A stretch of 64,000 nt of DNA, taken from the NCBI RefSeq assembly GCF_021088345.1, contig NZ_CP088156.1:3534001-3598000 (forward strand), written 5' to 3'. Under the pieces are notes generated by a model that was given only the letters and a program-made list of their open reading frames with translations, was not told where the DNA came from and did not search any database. The position numbers and the translations under genes are program-made. Below, piece by piece: positions 47,241-58,564 of the stretch. The stretch comes from Bradyrhizobium ontarionense. Lineage in GTDB: Bacteria > Pseudomonadota > Alphaproteobacteria > Rhizobiales > Xanthobacteraceae. How positions within the stretch are numbered: the stretch's first letter is position 1; the number at the start of each line of letters is the position of its first letter.

Positions 47241-48175
47241 GCGACATCGTCACGATCACGCCGAACCCGGCCGTCGACGTCTCGACCACCGTCGAGAAGA
47301 TCGTGCCCGTGGCCAAGCTGCGCGGCACGACGCAACGGCGCGATCCCGGCGGCGGCGGCATAAACGTCGCCCGCGTCATCACGCGCCTCGGGGGTGATGT
47401 CACCGCGCTCTATCCCGTCGGTGGTCCGACCGGACAGCTGTTGAAGCAGCTCGTGGAGAAGGAAGGCGTCACCGGCCGCACCTGGACCACCGCCGAGGAT
47501 ACACGCGAGGACTTCTTCGTCCAGGAGCGCGCCACCGGCCAGCCCTACCGCTTCATCCTGCCGGGACCGACACTGACCGCGGCCGAGTGGCAGGCTGGCC
47601 TCACCCTGCTCGCGGGCCTGGATCCCTTCCCGCGTTTCGTGATCGGCAGCGGCAGCCTGCCGCACGGCGTGCCCACCGACTTCTACGCGCGTGTTGCCCG
47701 GCTTGCACGGTCACGCGGCGCTCAGTTCGTGCTCGATACCTCGGGCCCTGCTTTGGCAGCGGCAGTCGCTGGCGGCGTCGACCTGATCAAGCCGTCGCTC
47801 CGCGAGATGCAGGAGTTCGTCGGCGGCGAGCTTCCCGATGCAATGGCGTGGGAAGACGCGGCGCGGACGCTGGTCACGACCGGCAAGGCCGGCACGGTCG
47901 CGCTGACCATGGGCCATCTCGGCGCGCTGCTGGTGACATCAGACCGCGTGTTGCGCGCTCAGCCGCTGACGATGGTGCCGGTCAACGCCGTCGGCGCCGG
48001 CGACAGCTTTCTCGGCGCGCTGGTGGCAAAGCTCGCGGCAGACGTGCCGCTCGAAGACGCGTTCCGCTTTGCGGTCGCGGCCGGCGCCGCGGCGCTGCTG
48101 CGCACCGGCACCGCGCTGTGCGCCCCCGCCGACATCAGCCGCCTGCTTGCTGACGTGCGGCTTCAGACGGCGTGA
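47237..48175 (+). CDS. PfkB-family sugar kinase, probably 6-phosphofructokinase or a related hexose-phosphate kinase
   Basis: A 312-aa PfkB/ribokinase-family kinase: ITPNPAVDVSTTVEKIVPVAKLRGT at the N-terminus and DPGGGGINVARVITRLGGDV are typical of 1-phosphofructokinase, tagatose-6-phosphate and Pfk-2 members. VNAVGAGDSFLGALVAKL carries the catalytic GAGD. In an operon with glucokinase a fructose-6-phosphate kinase (Pfk-2) role fits, but 1-phosphofructokinase or tagatose-6-phosphate kinase is not excluded. Its 3' end overlaps the convergent membrane-protein gene by 41 bp. Confidence 0.9.
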   Translation: MSDIVTITPNPAVDVSTTVEKIVPVAKLRGTTQRRDPGGGGINVARVITRLGGDVTALYPVGGPTGQLLKQLVEKEGVTGRTWTTAEDTREDFFVQERATGQPYRFILPGPTLTAAEWQAGLTLLAGLDPFPRFVIGSGSLPHGVPTDFYARVARLARSRGAQFVLDTSGPALAAAVAGGVDLIKPSLREMQEFVGGELPDAMAWEDAARTLVTTGKAGTVALTMGHLGALLVTSDRVLRAQPLTMVPVNAVGAGDSFLGALVAKLAADVPLEDAFRFAVAAGAAALLRTGTALCAPADISRLLADVRLQTA

Positions 48176-49262
48176 CATCGGCCTTGGCATCGCCGTTGAG
48201 CCGATCGAGCGAGAGCAGCAACCCGCCGACGCGCTCCAGCGACGACATCCACTCGGCGACGCGGCTGAAATTGTCCACCATCCAATTGAACGAGCCCTGC
48301 ACCAGCGTGAACGCAGCGGCGGCCTGGGTGAGTTCGCCCAGCGTCATCTGATCGGCGAGGAACTTCGGCGCGCACAGCACGAGGCCGATGATCGGCGCAA
48401 TCAGCGTGTTCAGATGAGACACCAGGGTGTTGCGCATCAGCTGCCAGCACAACCGCTTCCATTGCTGGATCGTGCGGTCGAGCGCCAGCCAGATGCCCGC
48501 AATGACACCGCGCTCCTCCTGCTTGGGCGTGATGCCTTCACCGATGTCGCGCAACAGATGCGCCGCGGTGATCAGCTCCGACTCGACCTGGTTTTTGGTC
48601 TGGATGACGCGGGTGAGCGGCGAGCCGACCCACAGCATCGCCCCGGTCACCAGCCCGGAATAGACGACGACGCTGACCACCAGATAGCCCGGAATCCAGA
48701 GCTGCAGCCCGGCCACGGCGAAGCCGATGGATCCGCCGACCTGCCACAGCACTTGCACGAACACGATCGCCGTCAGCAGCGAGGAGATCACACTGACCGC
48801 GAAGTCGATCGGCGCATCGGTGGCGATGCGGATGTCCTCGGCAATGCGGTACTCGGGAATCTTCAGATCGCCCTGCACCGTCGCGAGCCGCGCATAGCGG
48901 TCGTTCTCGACCCAATAATTGATCACCTTGGCGCTCAGCCATTGCCGCCAGTTGCGTTGCATCGCCATGCGGCCCCATACCGAGATGATCGCCAGCACGA
49001 CGCTCGCCAGAGCAAGCGGGATCAGCAGATAAGCCTGCTGACGCAGCCGCGTCGGATCGCGGCCTTCCAATGCGTCGAAGAAATCCCTGTTCCAGTAATT
49101 GAAGCGGAACTGGACGTAGAGCTGAAGCACCACGAGGGCGACCAGGGCGGCGCAGAGCAGCCAGACCCGCCATGCCGTCGATCCGAGCCAGAACTGCTGC
49201 GCCGTTAGCCAGAATCGCGACCATTCGCGATTGCCGTCCTCGTTCTCGTCGTCGGACATCAT
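48135..49262 (-). CDS. SbmA/YddA-like ABC transporter transmembrane protein without ATPase domain
   Basis: A 375-aa membrane protein of the SbmA/BacA and ABC_membrane_2 superfamily, with about six helices. Recognisable features are RFNYWNRDFFDALEGRDPTRLR, the RNWRQWLSAKVINYWVENDRYARL segment and IPEYRIAEDIRI. It ends just after the transmembrane region (MSSLERVGGLLLSLDRLNG), where longer relatives continue into an ATP-binding domain. It may be proton-driven, as SbmA is, or work with a separate ATPase. Relatives import peptides in rhizobia and enterics. It is convergent with and overlaps the PfkB gene. Confidence 0.8.
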   Translation of the reverse strand: MMSDDENEDGNREWSRFWLTAQQFWLGSTAWRVWLLCAALVALVVLQLYVQFRFNYWNRDFFDALEGRDPTRLRQQAYLLIPLALASVVLAIISVWGRMAMQRNWRQWLSAKVINYWVENDRYARLATVQGDLKIPEYRIAEDIRIATDAPIDFAVSVISSLLTAIVFVQVLWQVGGSIGFAVAGLQLWIPGYLVVSVVVYSGLVTGAMLWVGSPLTRVIQTKNQVESELITAAHLLRDIGEGITPKQEERGVIAGIWLALDRTIQQWKRLCWQLMRNTLVSHLNTLIAPIIGLVLCAPKFLADQMTLGELTQAAAAFTLVQGSFNWMVDNFSRVAEWMSSLERVGGLLLSLDRLNGDAKADVTPSEAARQQAGG

Positions 49263-49433
49263 TTTGGGCCGGAATTCCTGCAGTTCATGGGCTGTGGGCC
49301 GCCTTTGCTGGAGGAACTTCTACCATAAACGTGATCTAAGTAGCTCCCCGGCCGCCGCGCTTGATCTTCCGCAAGGTATGCGCCGCGTAACGCGACAAAC
49401 TTAATGTCTGCGCTGCGATGCGGGAGATCACCG

Positions 49434-51869
<2,436 letters not shown>

Positions 51870-51882
51870 TCATCGCCGCAGC

Positions 51883-53313
51883 TCAAGAACCGGTCTTGAA
51901 GAAGTCCAGCACGGTGGAAGCGCCGCCGATGACGTCGCCGCTGCCATAGAGGCTTGCCAGGAACGTTCCGCGGTGGCTGGCGCCGGTGACCGCGACGCCT
52001 TGCGCAAAGTGGCCGTCGGCTGCCAGCGGCATCTTGACGAGGCTCGGCGGCAGCGCCTCATCGACAAGGCCGTAGTAGTACCGCATCGGCGAGTCATAGT
52101 CCCAATAGGTCGCACTGTTGCCGGCCAGGCGGCGCAGGAAGCGGCTGTTGGTGTCGTGGGTGAAGCGATCGAAGAAGCCATCGACCAGCAGATCCGAGGG
52201 CTGAGGCACCGATTTGCTGAACGTCTCGTCCATGCTGTAGTCCGACCAGTATTTCTCGGCGAGCGCGAGGTGCTGTGGCTTGATCGCCGTCTTGAACAGA
52301 TCGGTGAGCCGGTAGTGCTGGCGATAGCTGCCCAAGAGGACGATGACGCACGGCGTGATCCAGATCGGCTGCTTCGGATAGCTACCGTCGGTCGGCATGC
52401 CGGGTTGCGCCGCCACCCAATAGCGCATCGAGTCCACAAGATTGCTGAACGGACTCTGGGTGGCGCTCGCCGCCACCGCGACGCGCCGCCGCTGCAGCTC
52501 CTGGCGCAGCCATTGCGTATTCACGGCGCCTTGCGACCAGCCGTTGAGGAACAGCGCCTGCTTTCGCAAGCCGAGATGATCGAGCGCGAGCAGACCGGCG
52601 TTCAGCACGTCCAGGCAGCACTGCACGGTGGCGTCCTTCACTGCATAGGCCTCGCCGCGACCCTGGCGATACGGTCCCTTGCCGAGATAGTCGGCCGCGA
52701 TCAACGCAAAGCCGTTGCCGACCAGACGCTGGACGTTGAACAGCGTCTCGATCGAATCGATATTGTCGCGTGGCTCGTAGTTCGGATCGGCCAGCTTGAC
52801 GAGATTGGACGGCACCTGATCGAACGACAGGATGGTGCCGTGCTGCCATGATACGACCGGCAACGCGCCCGCGTGATCGGCGGGCAGCGCGAGCAGGCCG
52901 CTCACCTTGACGCGCTCTCCGGTCTCGGGGACGCGGGTGAAGGTCGTCAGCCGCCGCAGGTCGACGTCGACACGCGCACCGTGCTTGTCGGCGGAAAACG
53001 GCGGCAGGATATCATGCTCATTGAAGACGGCGTGAAACTTGGCCGCGAGCGCATCGAGCCGGTCCCTGGTGATGCGCACCGGCCGGCCGAGGCTTGCGCC
53101 GCTCCGTGGTTGTGCGACGGCAGGAGCGGCCGAGAGGGACAGCGCGGTGGCACCAACGCCGAGGCCCGCGGAGGCCAGCAGCCGTCGGCGCGACGGCCGG
53201 CCGCCCAAGTCTGCCGAGCCTGGCTCCGGCTCGGGACGTTCAGCGGTCAGGTCGGTCAACGCCGCTTCAGAGCGCACAAGTAGGGAATGCAGGTCGATCA
53301 CTGGCCACGTCAT
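51883..53313 (-). CDS. Tat-exported lipase/esterase-like alpha/beta hydrolase
   Basis: A 476-aa protein. An unusually long N-region of about 40 residues precedes a twin-arginine signal (RRRLLASAGLGVGATALSL, from residue 42) ending near AVAQP. The catalytic part has SWQHGTILS, the nucleophile elbow LNGWSQGA (Ser260) and a C-terminal GASHRGTFL with a likely His. It resembles secretory lipases. The leader before the twin Arg starts MTWPVIDLHSLLVRSEAAL; the true start could be internal, but no better Met precedes the signal. Substrate unknown. Confidence 0.75.
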   Translation of the reverse strand: MTWPVIDLHSLLVRSEAALTDLTAERPEPEPGSADLGGRPSRRRLLASAGLGVGATALSLSAAPAVAQPRSGASLGRPVRITRDRLDALAAKFHAVFNEHDILPPFSADKHGARVDVDLRRLTTFTRVPETGERVKVSGLLALPADHAGALPVVSWQHGTILSFDQVPSNLVKLADPNYEPRDNIDSIETLFNVQRLVGNGFALIAADYLGKGPYRQGRGEAYAVKDATVQCCLDVLNAGLLALDHLGLRKQALFLNGWSQGAVNTQWLRQELQRRRVAVAASATQSPFSNLVDSMRYWVAAQPGMPTDGSYPKQPIWITPCVIVLLGSYRQHYRLTDLFKTAIKPQHLALAEKYWSDYSMDETFSKSVPQPSDLLVDGFFDRFTHDTNSRFLRRLAGNSATYWDYDSPMRYYYGLVDEALPPSLVKMPLAADGHFAQGVAVTGASHRGTFLASLYGSGDVIGGASTVLDFFKTGS

Positions 53314-53393
53314 GACATCCCTCGGAACGAATCACAGCTCAGGGTAGTCCGCGAAGCCTAGCAGTTGCTGAATGGTGTGCGATTGCGCCAAGG

Positions 53394-53432
53394 CAAGCTT
53401 CGAAGACAAGCTTCGAAGGCAAGCTTCGAGGG
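53394..53432. repeat. Three tandem 13-bp repeats
   Basis: Three head-to-tail copies of CAAGCTTCGAAGA/G/GGG variants occupy 53394-53406, 53407-53419 and 53420-53432, in the 235-bp gap between the two leftward genes. They contain HindIII-like AAGCTT palindromes. No gene is seen in the gap. Confidence 0.7.
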
Positions 53433-53548
53433 CCTGCTTCCTCATAGCGGTAAAGTGGCCCGCCTGGTCGCGTGCGCTCGCAACCGGGTCATGCGAACGA
53501 TTTGCGATCGATTGTCACAGTGCCCACAAGGAGCGGGAGACGCTGGGG

Positions 53549-54574
53549 TCACCGCGCCTCTTCGAATCCTGCCAGCACCGCGGTCAGATTGTCGCCGAGA
53601 ATGTCCGAGAGATAGCCGCCCTCCTGCACGAACACGGTCGGCAGGCCCAGCCGAGCGATCGCCGCGCCGATGCGCCGGAAGCCGGGCGTCGTCACGGCAA
53701 GCCCCGCGAGCGGATCGTGCTCGGACGCATCGAGACCGAGCGCGACGACGAGCGCCCCCGGCGCAAAGGCGTGAATCGTCTTCGCCGCCGCCTCAAAGGC
53801 TCGGAGATAGCCGTTGTCGCCGGTCTTCAGCGGCAGCGGGATGTTGAGATTGGCGCCGAGGCCGGCGCCCGCGCCGCGCTCATGCGCATAGCCCCAGACG
53901 AACGGGTAGTAGTGCATCGGATCGGCATGGATCGAGACGGTCAGCACGTCGGGCCGCTCATAGAAGATGCCTTGCGTCCCGTTGCCGTGGTGAACATCGA
54001 CGTCGAGGATGGCGACGCGTTCATGATGCTGACGCAGAAGGGCCGCGGCGATGGCGCTGTTGTTCATGAAGCAGAAGCCCGAGGCCATGTCGCGGTAGGC
54101 GTGGTGGCCCGGCGGCCGGCACAGCGCGTAGGCCGCATCCTCGCCGTCGAGCAGCAACTGGGCCGCCGTCGCAGCGACATCGGTCGCGGCGCAGGCGCCG
54201 GCCCAAGTCCCCGGGCCGATCGGCGCCGAGGTATCGGTCGTGTGCCAACCGAGCCGCCCGACGATATGGGTCGGATAGGTGGCGGCGTTGCGCACCGGAT
54301 GGACGTTCGGGATCATCTCCGCGCCGACATCTCCGAGCGCCGCCCAGGCGTCCCAGGCTTCCTCCAGGAAGCTGAGATATTCCGGACTATGAACGCGGGC
54401 GCGCGGCCCCTGGCCGAAATGGGTCGGCGCCAGCAGCTCATGCTTGCCGGCCTTCAATCCCGCAAGCAGGCGATCCGCCCGTTCGGGCTGCTCCGTCGTG
54501 CGCTTGACGACGCCGCGCACCAGATAGAATTGCGGATCGTGGCTGCGATGCAGCTCGGTGTAGACGGCCTTCAC
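53549..54574 (-). CDS. Acetylpolyamine amidohydrolase-like protein (class II HDAC family)
   Basis: A 341-aa HDAC-superfamily enzyme. Zinc-site and catalytic residues are present: CRPPGHHAY (His157-His158), AILDVDVHHGNGTQGIFYERPDV (Asp193, His195) and GLDASEHDPLAG (Asp282). The length and the layout (SHDPQFYLVRGVVKRTTEQPERADRLLAGL, FPVR-like PVRNAATYPTHIVG, SPGTW-like GPGTWAGA) match bacterial acetylpolyamine amidohydrolases, which deacetylate acetylputrescine, acetylspermidine and related compounds. I start it at GTG 54574 because CAGGAGT lies 8 bases upstream. Confidence 0.85.
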   Translation of the reverse strand: MKAVYTELHRSHDPQFYLVRGVVKRTTEQPERADRLLAGLKAGKHELLAPTHFGQGPRARVHSPEYLSFLEEAWDAWAALGDVGAEMIPNVHPVRNAATYPTHIVGRLGWHTTDTSAPIGPGTWAGACAATDVAATAAQLLLDGEDAAYALCRPPGHHAYRDMASGFCFMNNSAIAAALLRQHHERVAILDVDVHHGNGTQGIFYERPDVLTVSIHADPMHYYPFVWGYAHERGAGAGLGANLNIPLPLKTGDNGYLRAFEAAAKTIHAFAPGALVVALGLDASEHDPLAGLAVTTPGFRRIGAAIARLGLPTVFVQEGGYLSDILGDNLTAVLAGFEEAR

Positions 54575-55062
54575 GCGCAATGACTCCTGTTCGCTTGCGC
54601 GAACGATTGTGCACGCAGCAGCCGCCGATACAAGCACAGAAGGTTCGCGCCCACATCGCTGCGCGCAGGCAACTTCCGGCGCACGGAACGGACCGGCCAC
54701 GGCCGCGCTCCCGAATGTTGTCGCGAGCCAGTCCGCCGGGATCAAGGCGATCAGGCGCGCGCGGCGCGGTGGATGTGAGGAGAAATCCGCCTGCTGCTCG
54801 GCCCGTCGCAGCGGCGATCATCGAAAGTTCGCAGACCAACGTGCCAACCTTCGCGTGCCAACCTTCGCGTGCAAGCTTGATCGGCTCAGGCCTCGGGGGT
54901 CCGAACCCGGCGGGATCGCGAATTGGCGCCCCGGTCCCACCAGCATGGAGACCCCGCGATTGATCCAAATTTTGCATCGATCGATACAGGCTTCGGTTTG
55001 GACCCCGGCCCGTCATCTCCTCTAGGACAGTTCTTGAGGAACGTTTAAGAGAGGTGGAGCGC
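54575..55062. other. 488-bp divergent promoter region without a credible gene
   Basis: This lies between the acetylpolyamine-amidohydrolase-like gene (leftward) and the MFS transporter gene (rightward). It holds a 14-bp direct repeat (GTGCCAACCTTCGC twice from 54841, then a partial third) and a GATTGATCC stretch at 54958-54966 with nearby GATCGATAC that loosely resembles the kdgD operator. No gene or RNA is supported. Confidence 0.6.
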
Positions 55063-56412
55063 ATGAGCGCAATCGTATCCACGGCCGAATTGCGCCGATC
55101 GCGCGTCCGGCTGTTCATCGTGACCATGCTTTTCCTGGTCACGACCGTCAACTACGCCGACCGCGCAACGCTGTCGATCGCCGGACCTTCGCTGTCCAAG
55201 GAGCTGCATCTCGATCCGGTCGCGATGGGCTACGTGTTCTCCGCCTTCGGCTGGTCCTACGTGCTCGCGCAGGTGCCGGGCGGCTGGCTGCTCGACCGCT
55301 TCGGCTCCCGCTGGGTCTATGCCTGCAGCATCGTCATCTGGTCGATCTTCACCATGATGCAGGGCTGGATCGGCTTCTTCTCCGGCGCGGCCGCGGTGAC
55401 GGCGCTGTTCGCGCTGCGCTTCCTGGTCGGTTTCGCCGAGGCGCCGAGCTTTCCGGCCAATGCCCGCATCGTCGCCGCCTGGTTCCCGAGCAACGAGCGC
55501 GGCACGGCGTCGGCCTTCTTCAACTCCGGGCAATATTTCGCGACCGTGATCTTCGCACCGCTGATGGGCTGGATCGCGCATGAGTTCGGCTGGCGTCATG
55601 TCTTCACGGTGATGGGCGCGCTCGGCATCCTCATGGGCCTGCTCTGGATCAAGACCATGTACGGGCCGAAGGAGCATCCCGGGATCAACGAGGCCGAGCT
55701 CGACTACATCCGCGACGGCGGCGCGCTGATCGACATGGAGGGTGCCAAGGACAGCGGGAAGGACGGCAAGGCCGCGTCCGGTGGTCCGACCTGGTCGCAT
55801 ATCGGGCAATTGCTGTCGAACCGCATGATGCTCGGCGTCTATATCGGCCAGTACTGCATCAACACGCTGACCTACTTCTTCCTGACCTGGTTCCCGGTGT
55901 ATCTCGTCAAGGAGCGCGGCCTGTCGATCCTGCAGGCGGGCTTCGTCGCCACCCTGCCGGCGCTGTGCGGCTTCATCGGCGGCGTGCTCGGCGGCTTCAT
56001 CTCCGACGCCATCCTGCGCAAGACCGGATCGCTGACCTTGGCGCGCAAGATCCCGATCGTCGGCGGCATGCTGCTGTCGATGGCCATCATCGGCTGCAAC
56101 TATGTCGACGGCCAGGCGCTGGTGGTCGGGCTGATGGCGCTGGCCTTCTTCGGCAAGGGCATCGGCGCGCTCGGCTGGGCGGTCGTCTCCGACACCTCGC
56201 CGAAGGAAGCCGGCGGCGTCTCTGGCGGCCTGTTCAACACCTTCGGCAACCTCTCCAGCATCACCACGCCGATCGTGATCGGCTACATCCTGTCGGCCAC
56301 CGGCTCGTTCAACGGCGCGCTGGTGTTCGTCGGCGTCAATGCGCTGGTCGCGGCGTTCGCCTATCTCTTCATCGTCGGCCGCATCCAGCGCGTCGAGCTC
56401 CGAGCCTCCTGA
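55063..56412 (+). CDS. gudP: MFS transporter, glucarate/galactarate (GudP/GarP) type
   Basis: A 449-aa, 12-helix major facilitator. The N-terminal TTVNYADRATLSIAGPSLSKEL and GWSYVLAQVPGGWLLDRFGSRWVY, then FAEAPSFPANARIVAAWFP and NERGTASAFFNSGQYF, are typical of the anion:cation symporter branch that includes GudP and GarP. ATG 55063 has AGAGG at 9 bases. Its position beside genes for glucarate and galactarate catabolism supports aldarate uptake; hexuronate or galactonate cannot be ruled out. Confidence 0.88.
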   Translation: MSAIVSTAELRRSRVRLFIVTMLFLVTTVNYADRATLSIAGPSLSKELHLDPVAMGYVFSAFGWSYVLAQVPGGWLLDRFGSRWVYACSIVIWSIFTMMQGWIGFFSGAAAVTALFALRFLVGFAEAPSFPANARIVAAWFPSNERGTASAFFNSGQYFATVIFAPLMGWIAHEFGWRHVFTVMGALGILMGLLWIKTMYGPKEHPGINEAELDYIRDGGALIDMEGAKDSGKDGKAASGGPTWSHIGQLLSNRMMLGVYIGQYCINTLTYFFLTWFPVYLVKERGLSILQAGFVATLPALCGFIGGVLGGFISDAILRKTGSLTLARKIPIVGGMLLSMAIIGCNYVDGQALVVGLMALAFFGKGIGALGWAVVSDTSPKEAGGVSGGLFNTFGNLSSITTPIVIGYILSATGSFNGALVFVGVNALVAAFAYLFIVGRIQRVELRAS

Positions 56413-56444
56413 GCACCACGCCCCCTTTGCGTGGTCTCGACTTG

Positions 56445-56473
56445 AACGGCGGCCTCGGCCGCCGTTTTTTTTT
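56445..56473 (+). terminator. Intrinsic terminator after the MFS gene
   Basis: AACGGCGGC (56445-56453) pairs with GCCGCCGTT (56458-56466) around a 4-base loop, followed directly by a run of T to 56473. It lies 33 bp after the MFS stop. Confidence 0.9.
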
Positions 56474-56500
56474 GCGCACAGCTGGTGCGTCATCCTCCGC

Positions 56501-56604
56501 CGTCATTCCGGGGCGCCCCAAGGGCGAGCCCGGAATCCATTTCGCCGCGCAATCTGCCGCACGATGGATTCCGGGCTCGTGCTGCGCACGCCCCGGAATG
56601 ACGG
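56501..56604. repeat. CGTCATTCCGG palindromic repeat
   Basis: CCGTCATTCCGGGGCG at the left pairs with CGCCCCGGAATGACGG at the right, with inner GAGCCCGGAATCCAT/ATGGATTCCGGGCTC arms. A typical bradyrhizobial-style intergenic palindrome; only one copy was seen here. Confidence 0.7.
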
Positions 56605-56850
56605 AAGAGAGAACTCGCAGATCACTCGGATCCATCGCGAGGCCAGCCCGCCAAGACTTCTGAAAAAAATAAATCTCTTGCGATTTTTCGGAATTCATGG
56701 TTGTCTGCGCCCATCCCGCCTCACTGCGGAGGGGCGTTGCGCGCGATCGTCACGACACGCGGGGCGGGGAGCGATGGCCGCGAGAGATCGCAGCGTGTCT
56801 TCGGATGCGCCGACGAACGATCGCTTGCGGACGTGAAGTCGCAGCGTCCT

Positions 56851-57059
56851 GACACCCCGATGCTGGTGTCCAGCGCAATGCGCGCAAGCGCATTGTCGTC
56901 ATGGTGGCCAACAAGCCCGGCGCACCAGGGAGACTGCGTATAAGCGTGAAGACCGTCGCGCAGGGAATGCCGGTTGATCGGCACCACCTGTGGTACCTGC
57001 CGCCTGCATTTTTTTAGCAGGCGGGCCATGGGTGAGGCCTTCACCCGGCATTCCCTGCG
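56851..57059. repeat. Highly conserved structured repeat, copy 2 (two hairpins plus cloverleaf)
   Basis: Same layout as copy 1 at 5263-5473. The hairpins GACACC/GGTGTC and CAATGCG/CGCATTG are kept, as is the closing stem CGCAGGGAATGCCGG (56959-56973) with CCGGCATTCCCTGCG (57045-57059). Differences from copy 1 are few: one base in a hairpin loop, one between elements, and the length of the T-rich loop. Confidence 0.75.
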
Positions 57060-57228
57060 CCCTCTGCATCTATCAGGAGGGACGAACTAATCGTACGCCT
57101 CGGGCATCACATGCCGCGAGAACGCGCTGTCGTGTGGCGGCTGATCGATCTTGGTCCCGCTGATCGATACGCTCCCCGATCGAGATACGACTTGGCTGTT
57201 TGAGATGTGAATCCGCTCCCCACACCGC

Positions 57229-57385
57229 TGTCGTCCCGGACAAGCCGCGACGCGCGACAGCGCGGCACGGCGCCGATCCGGGATCCATACGCCGCGGCGG
57301 ACGTGATGTGCGAACCGCTCATGACGAGCCTGCCTAACACGACTTCCTGTGGTTATGGGTCCCTGCGTTCGCAGGGACGACACCG
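57229..57385. repeat. GTCGTCCCGG palindromic repeat unit, second copy
   Basis: Starts GCTGTCGTCCCGGACAAGCC and ends with CAGGGACGACACCGG. The inner part shares the GGATCCATACGCCGCGGCGG-type stretch with the copy at 4889-5047. Confidence 0.7.
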
Positions 57386-57434
57386 GTGTTTGTTGAGGCG
57401 TTTGGGACGAAATCGGCAGATCCGGAGCGCGCTG

Positions 57435-57584
57435 CCGTAGGGTGGGCAAAGGCGCGCACGCGGCTATCGGCCGCGTGTGCGACGTGCCCACCATCAGCAT
57501 CGAACGCGGCACGCGGTGGGCACGGCGCGCGCCGCATCTTTTGCAGGCCGAGACAGTGCAGCCGCGCCTTTGCCCACCCTACAC
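57435..57584. repeat. GTAGGGTGGGC palindromic intergenic repeat, copy B
   Basis: GTAGGGTGGGCAAAGGCGCG at the left is mirrored by GCGCCTTTGCCCACCCTAC at the right, with inner GTGCCCACC/GGTGGGCAC arms. Compare copies A (5665) and C (62811). Confidence 0.8.
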
Positions 57585-57658
57585 GCCCTCATTTCCACCC
57601 CGCCCGATCAATGCTAATGCCGTAGAGGACCCGCCCGATCCATACCGAGGAGGCATCG

Positions 57659-58564
57659 ATGTTCGACCTCAACCAGTTGCGCTGCTTCGTCACCGTGGCC
57701 GAGGAGCTGCATTTCGGCCGCGCTGCCGTCAGGCTCAACATGACGCAGCCGCCGCTGTCGCGGCAGATCCAGGTGCTCGAGCACATCATCGATGCAGCCC
57801 TGCTCGAGCGCACCAGCCGCTCGGTGAAGCTGACCCCGGCGGGACGCAGCTTCCTGCCCGAGGCGCGGCGCATCCTGAAGATGGCCGAGGACGCCGCCCA
57901 GGTGGCGCGCCGGATCGCGACCGGCAAGAGCGGCTCGCTGAAGATCGGCTTCACCGCAGCCGCCGCCTACGGCTTCCTGCCCGAGCTCGTCGCCGCCTGC
58001 CGCACCCAGCTTCCCGAAGCCGACCTCTCGCTCAGCGAGATGGTGACAGGCGACCAGATCGAGGCGCTGGCCTCCGGCCAGATCGATGCCGGCCTGCTGC
58101 GGCCGCCGATCGCCCGGCCGGAATTCGCCACGCGCCGCGTCGTGGCCGAGCCGCTCTGCGCGGCGCTGCCCCGCCGCCACCGGCTGGCCTCGGCCGAGAC
58201 CGTGTCGATCCGGGATTTCGACGGCCAGCCCTTCATCATGTATTCGCAGATCGAGGCGCGTTATTTCCATGACCTCTTGGTGTCGCAGTTCATGCGCGCG
58301 GAGGTGCTGCCGCGCTACGTACAGCATTTGAGCCAGATCCACTCCATCCTCGCGATGGTGCGCGCCGGCCTCGGCCTCGCCATCGTGCCGGAAGCAGCCC
58401 ACAGCCTGAAGATCGCCGATGTCCGGCTGCGGCCGCTGAAGCTGCGCAACCCGACACCGGCCGAGCTGTTCCTGGTCTGGCGGCGCGATCACGACAATCC
58501 GCTGCTACCGGCGCTGGTCGAGATCGCGGGCGGTCTCGCCGCCCTGCAGCAGGCCGAGGATTGA
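57659..58564 (+). CDS. LysR-type regulator of the aldarate genes
   Basis: A 301-aa LysR-type regulator. It begins MFDLNQLRCFVTVAEELHFG, continues AAVRLNMTQPPLSRQIQVLEHIIDAALLERTSRSVKLTPAG (winged helix) and has a full effector-binding domain. GGAGG lies 5 bases before ATG 57659. It is in line with, and 148 bp upstream of, kdgD; an ATAC-N7-GTAT palindrome overlaps its stop codon. Control of kdgD, gudD and garD by this protein is inferred from position. It is the only regulator gene near the aldarate genes. Confidence 0.9.
   Translation: MFDLNQLRCFVTVAEELHFGRAAVRLNMTQPPLSRQIQVLEHIIDAALLERTSRSVKLTPAGRSFLPEARRILKMAEDAAQVARRIATGKSGSLKIGFTAAAAYGFLPELVAACRTQLPEADLSLSEMVTGDQIEALASGQIDAGLLRPPIARPEFATRRVVAEPLCAALPRRHRLASAETVSIRDFDGQPFIMYSQIEARYFHDLLVSQFMRAEVLPRYVQHLSQIHSILAMVRAGLGLAIVPEAAHSLKIADVRLRPLKLRNPTPAELFLVWRRDHDNPLLPALVEIAGGLAALQQAED

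Larger units (their letters stand above)
56413..57658. other. Gene-free region of about 1.2 kb made of dispersed repeats
   Basis: Apart from the terminator, this region has no credible gene; open frames through it look like repeat artefacts. It holds a CGTCATTCCGG palindromic unit (56501-56604), a diverged leader from 56657, the conserved structured core (56851-57059), a GTCGTCCCGG unit (57229-57385) and a GTAGGGTGGGC palindrome (57435-57584), before the LysR gene. The order copies the crtC-crtB gap. Confidence 0.8.

Noticed and set aside
49310..49335. GGAAC upstream of ppsA as a possible EcfG promoter.
   Set aside because: The -10 CGTT is missing at proper spacing.
53372..54583. Plus-strand frame across the acetylpolyamine amidohydrolase-like gene.
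   Set aside because: Antisense to a gene with complete HDAC active-site motifs.
54958..54995. A GATTGATCC stretch with nearby GATCGATAC upstream of the MFS gene, like the kdgD LysR operator.
   Set aside because: The arms do not form the ATAC-N7-GTAT palindrome and the match is too loose to call.
55045..56493. Minus-strand frame covering the MFS gene.
   Set aside because: Asp/His/Arg-rich antisense translation; the plus-strand MFS protein is unmistakable.
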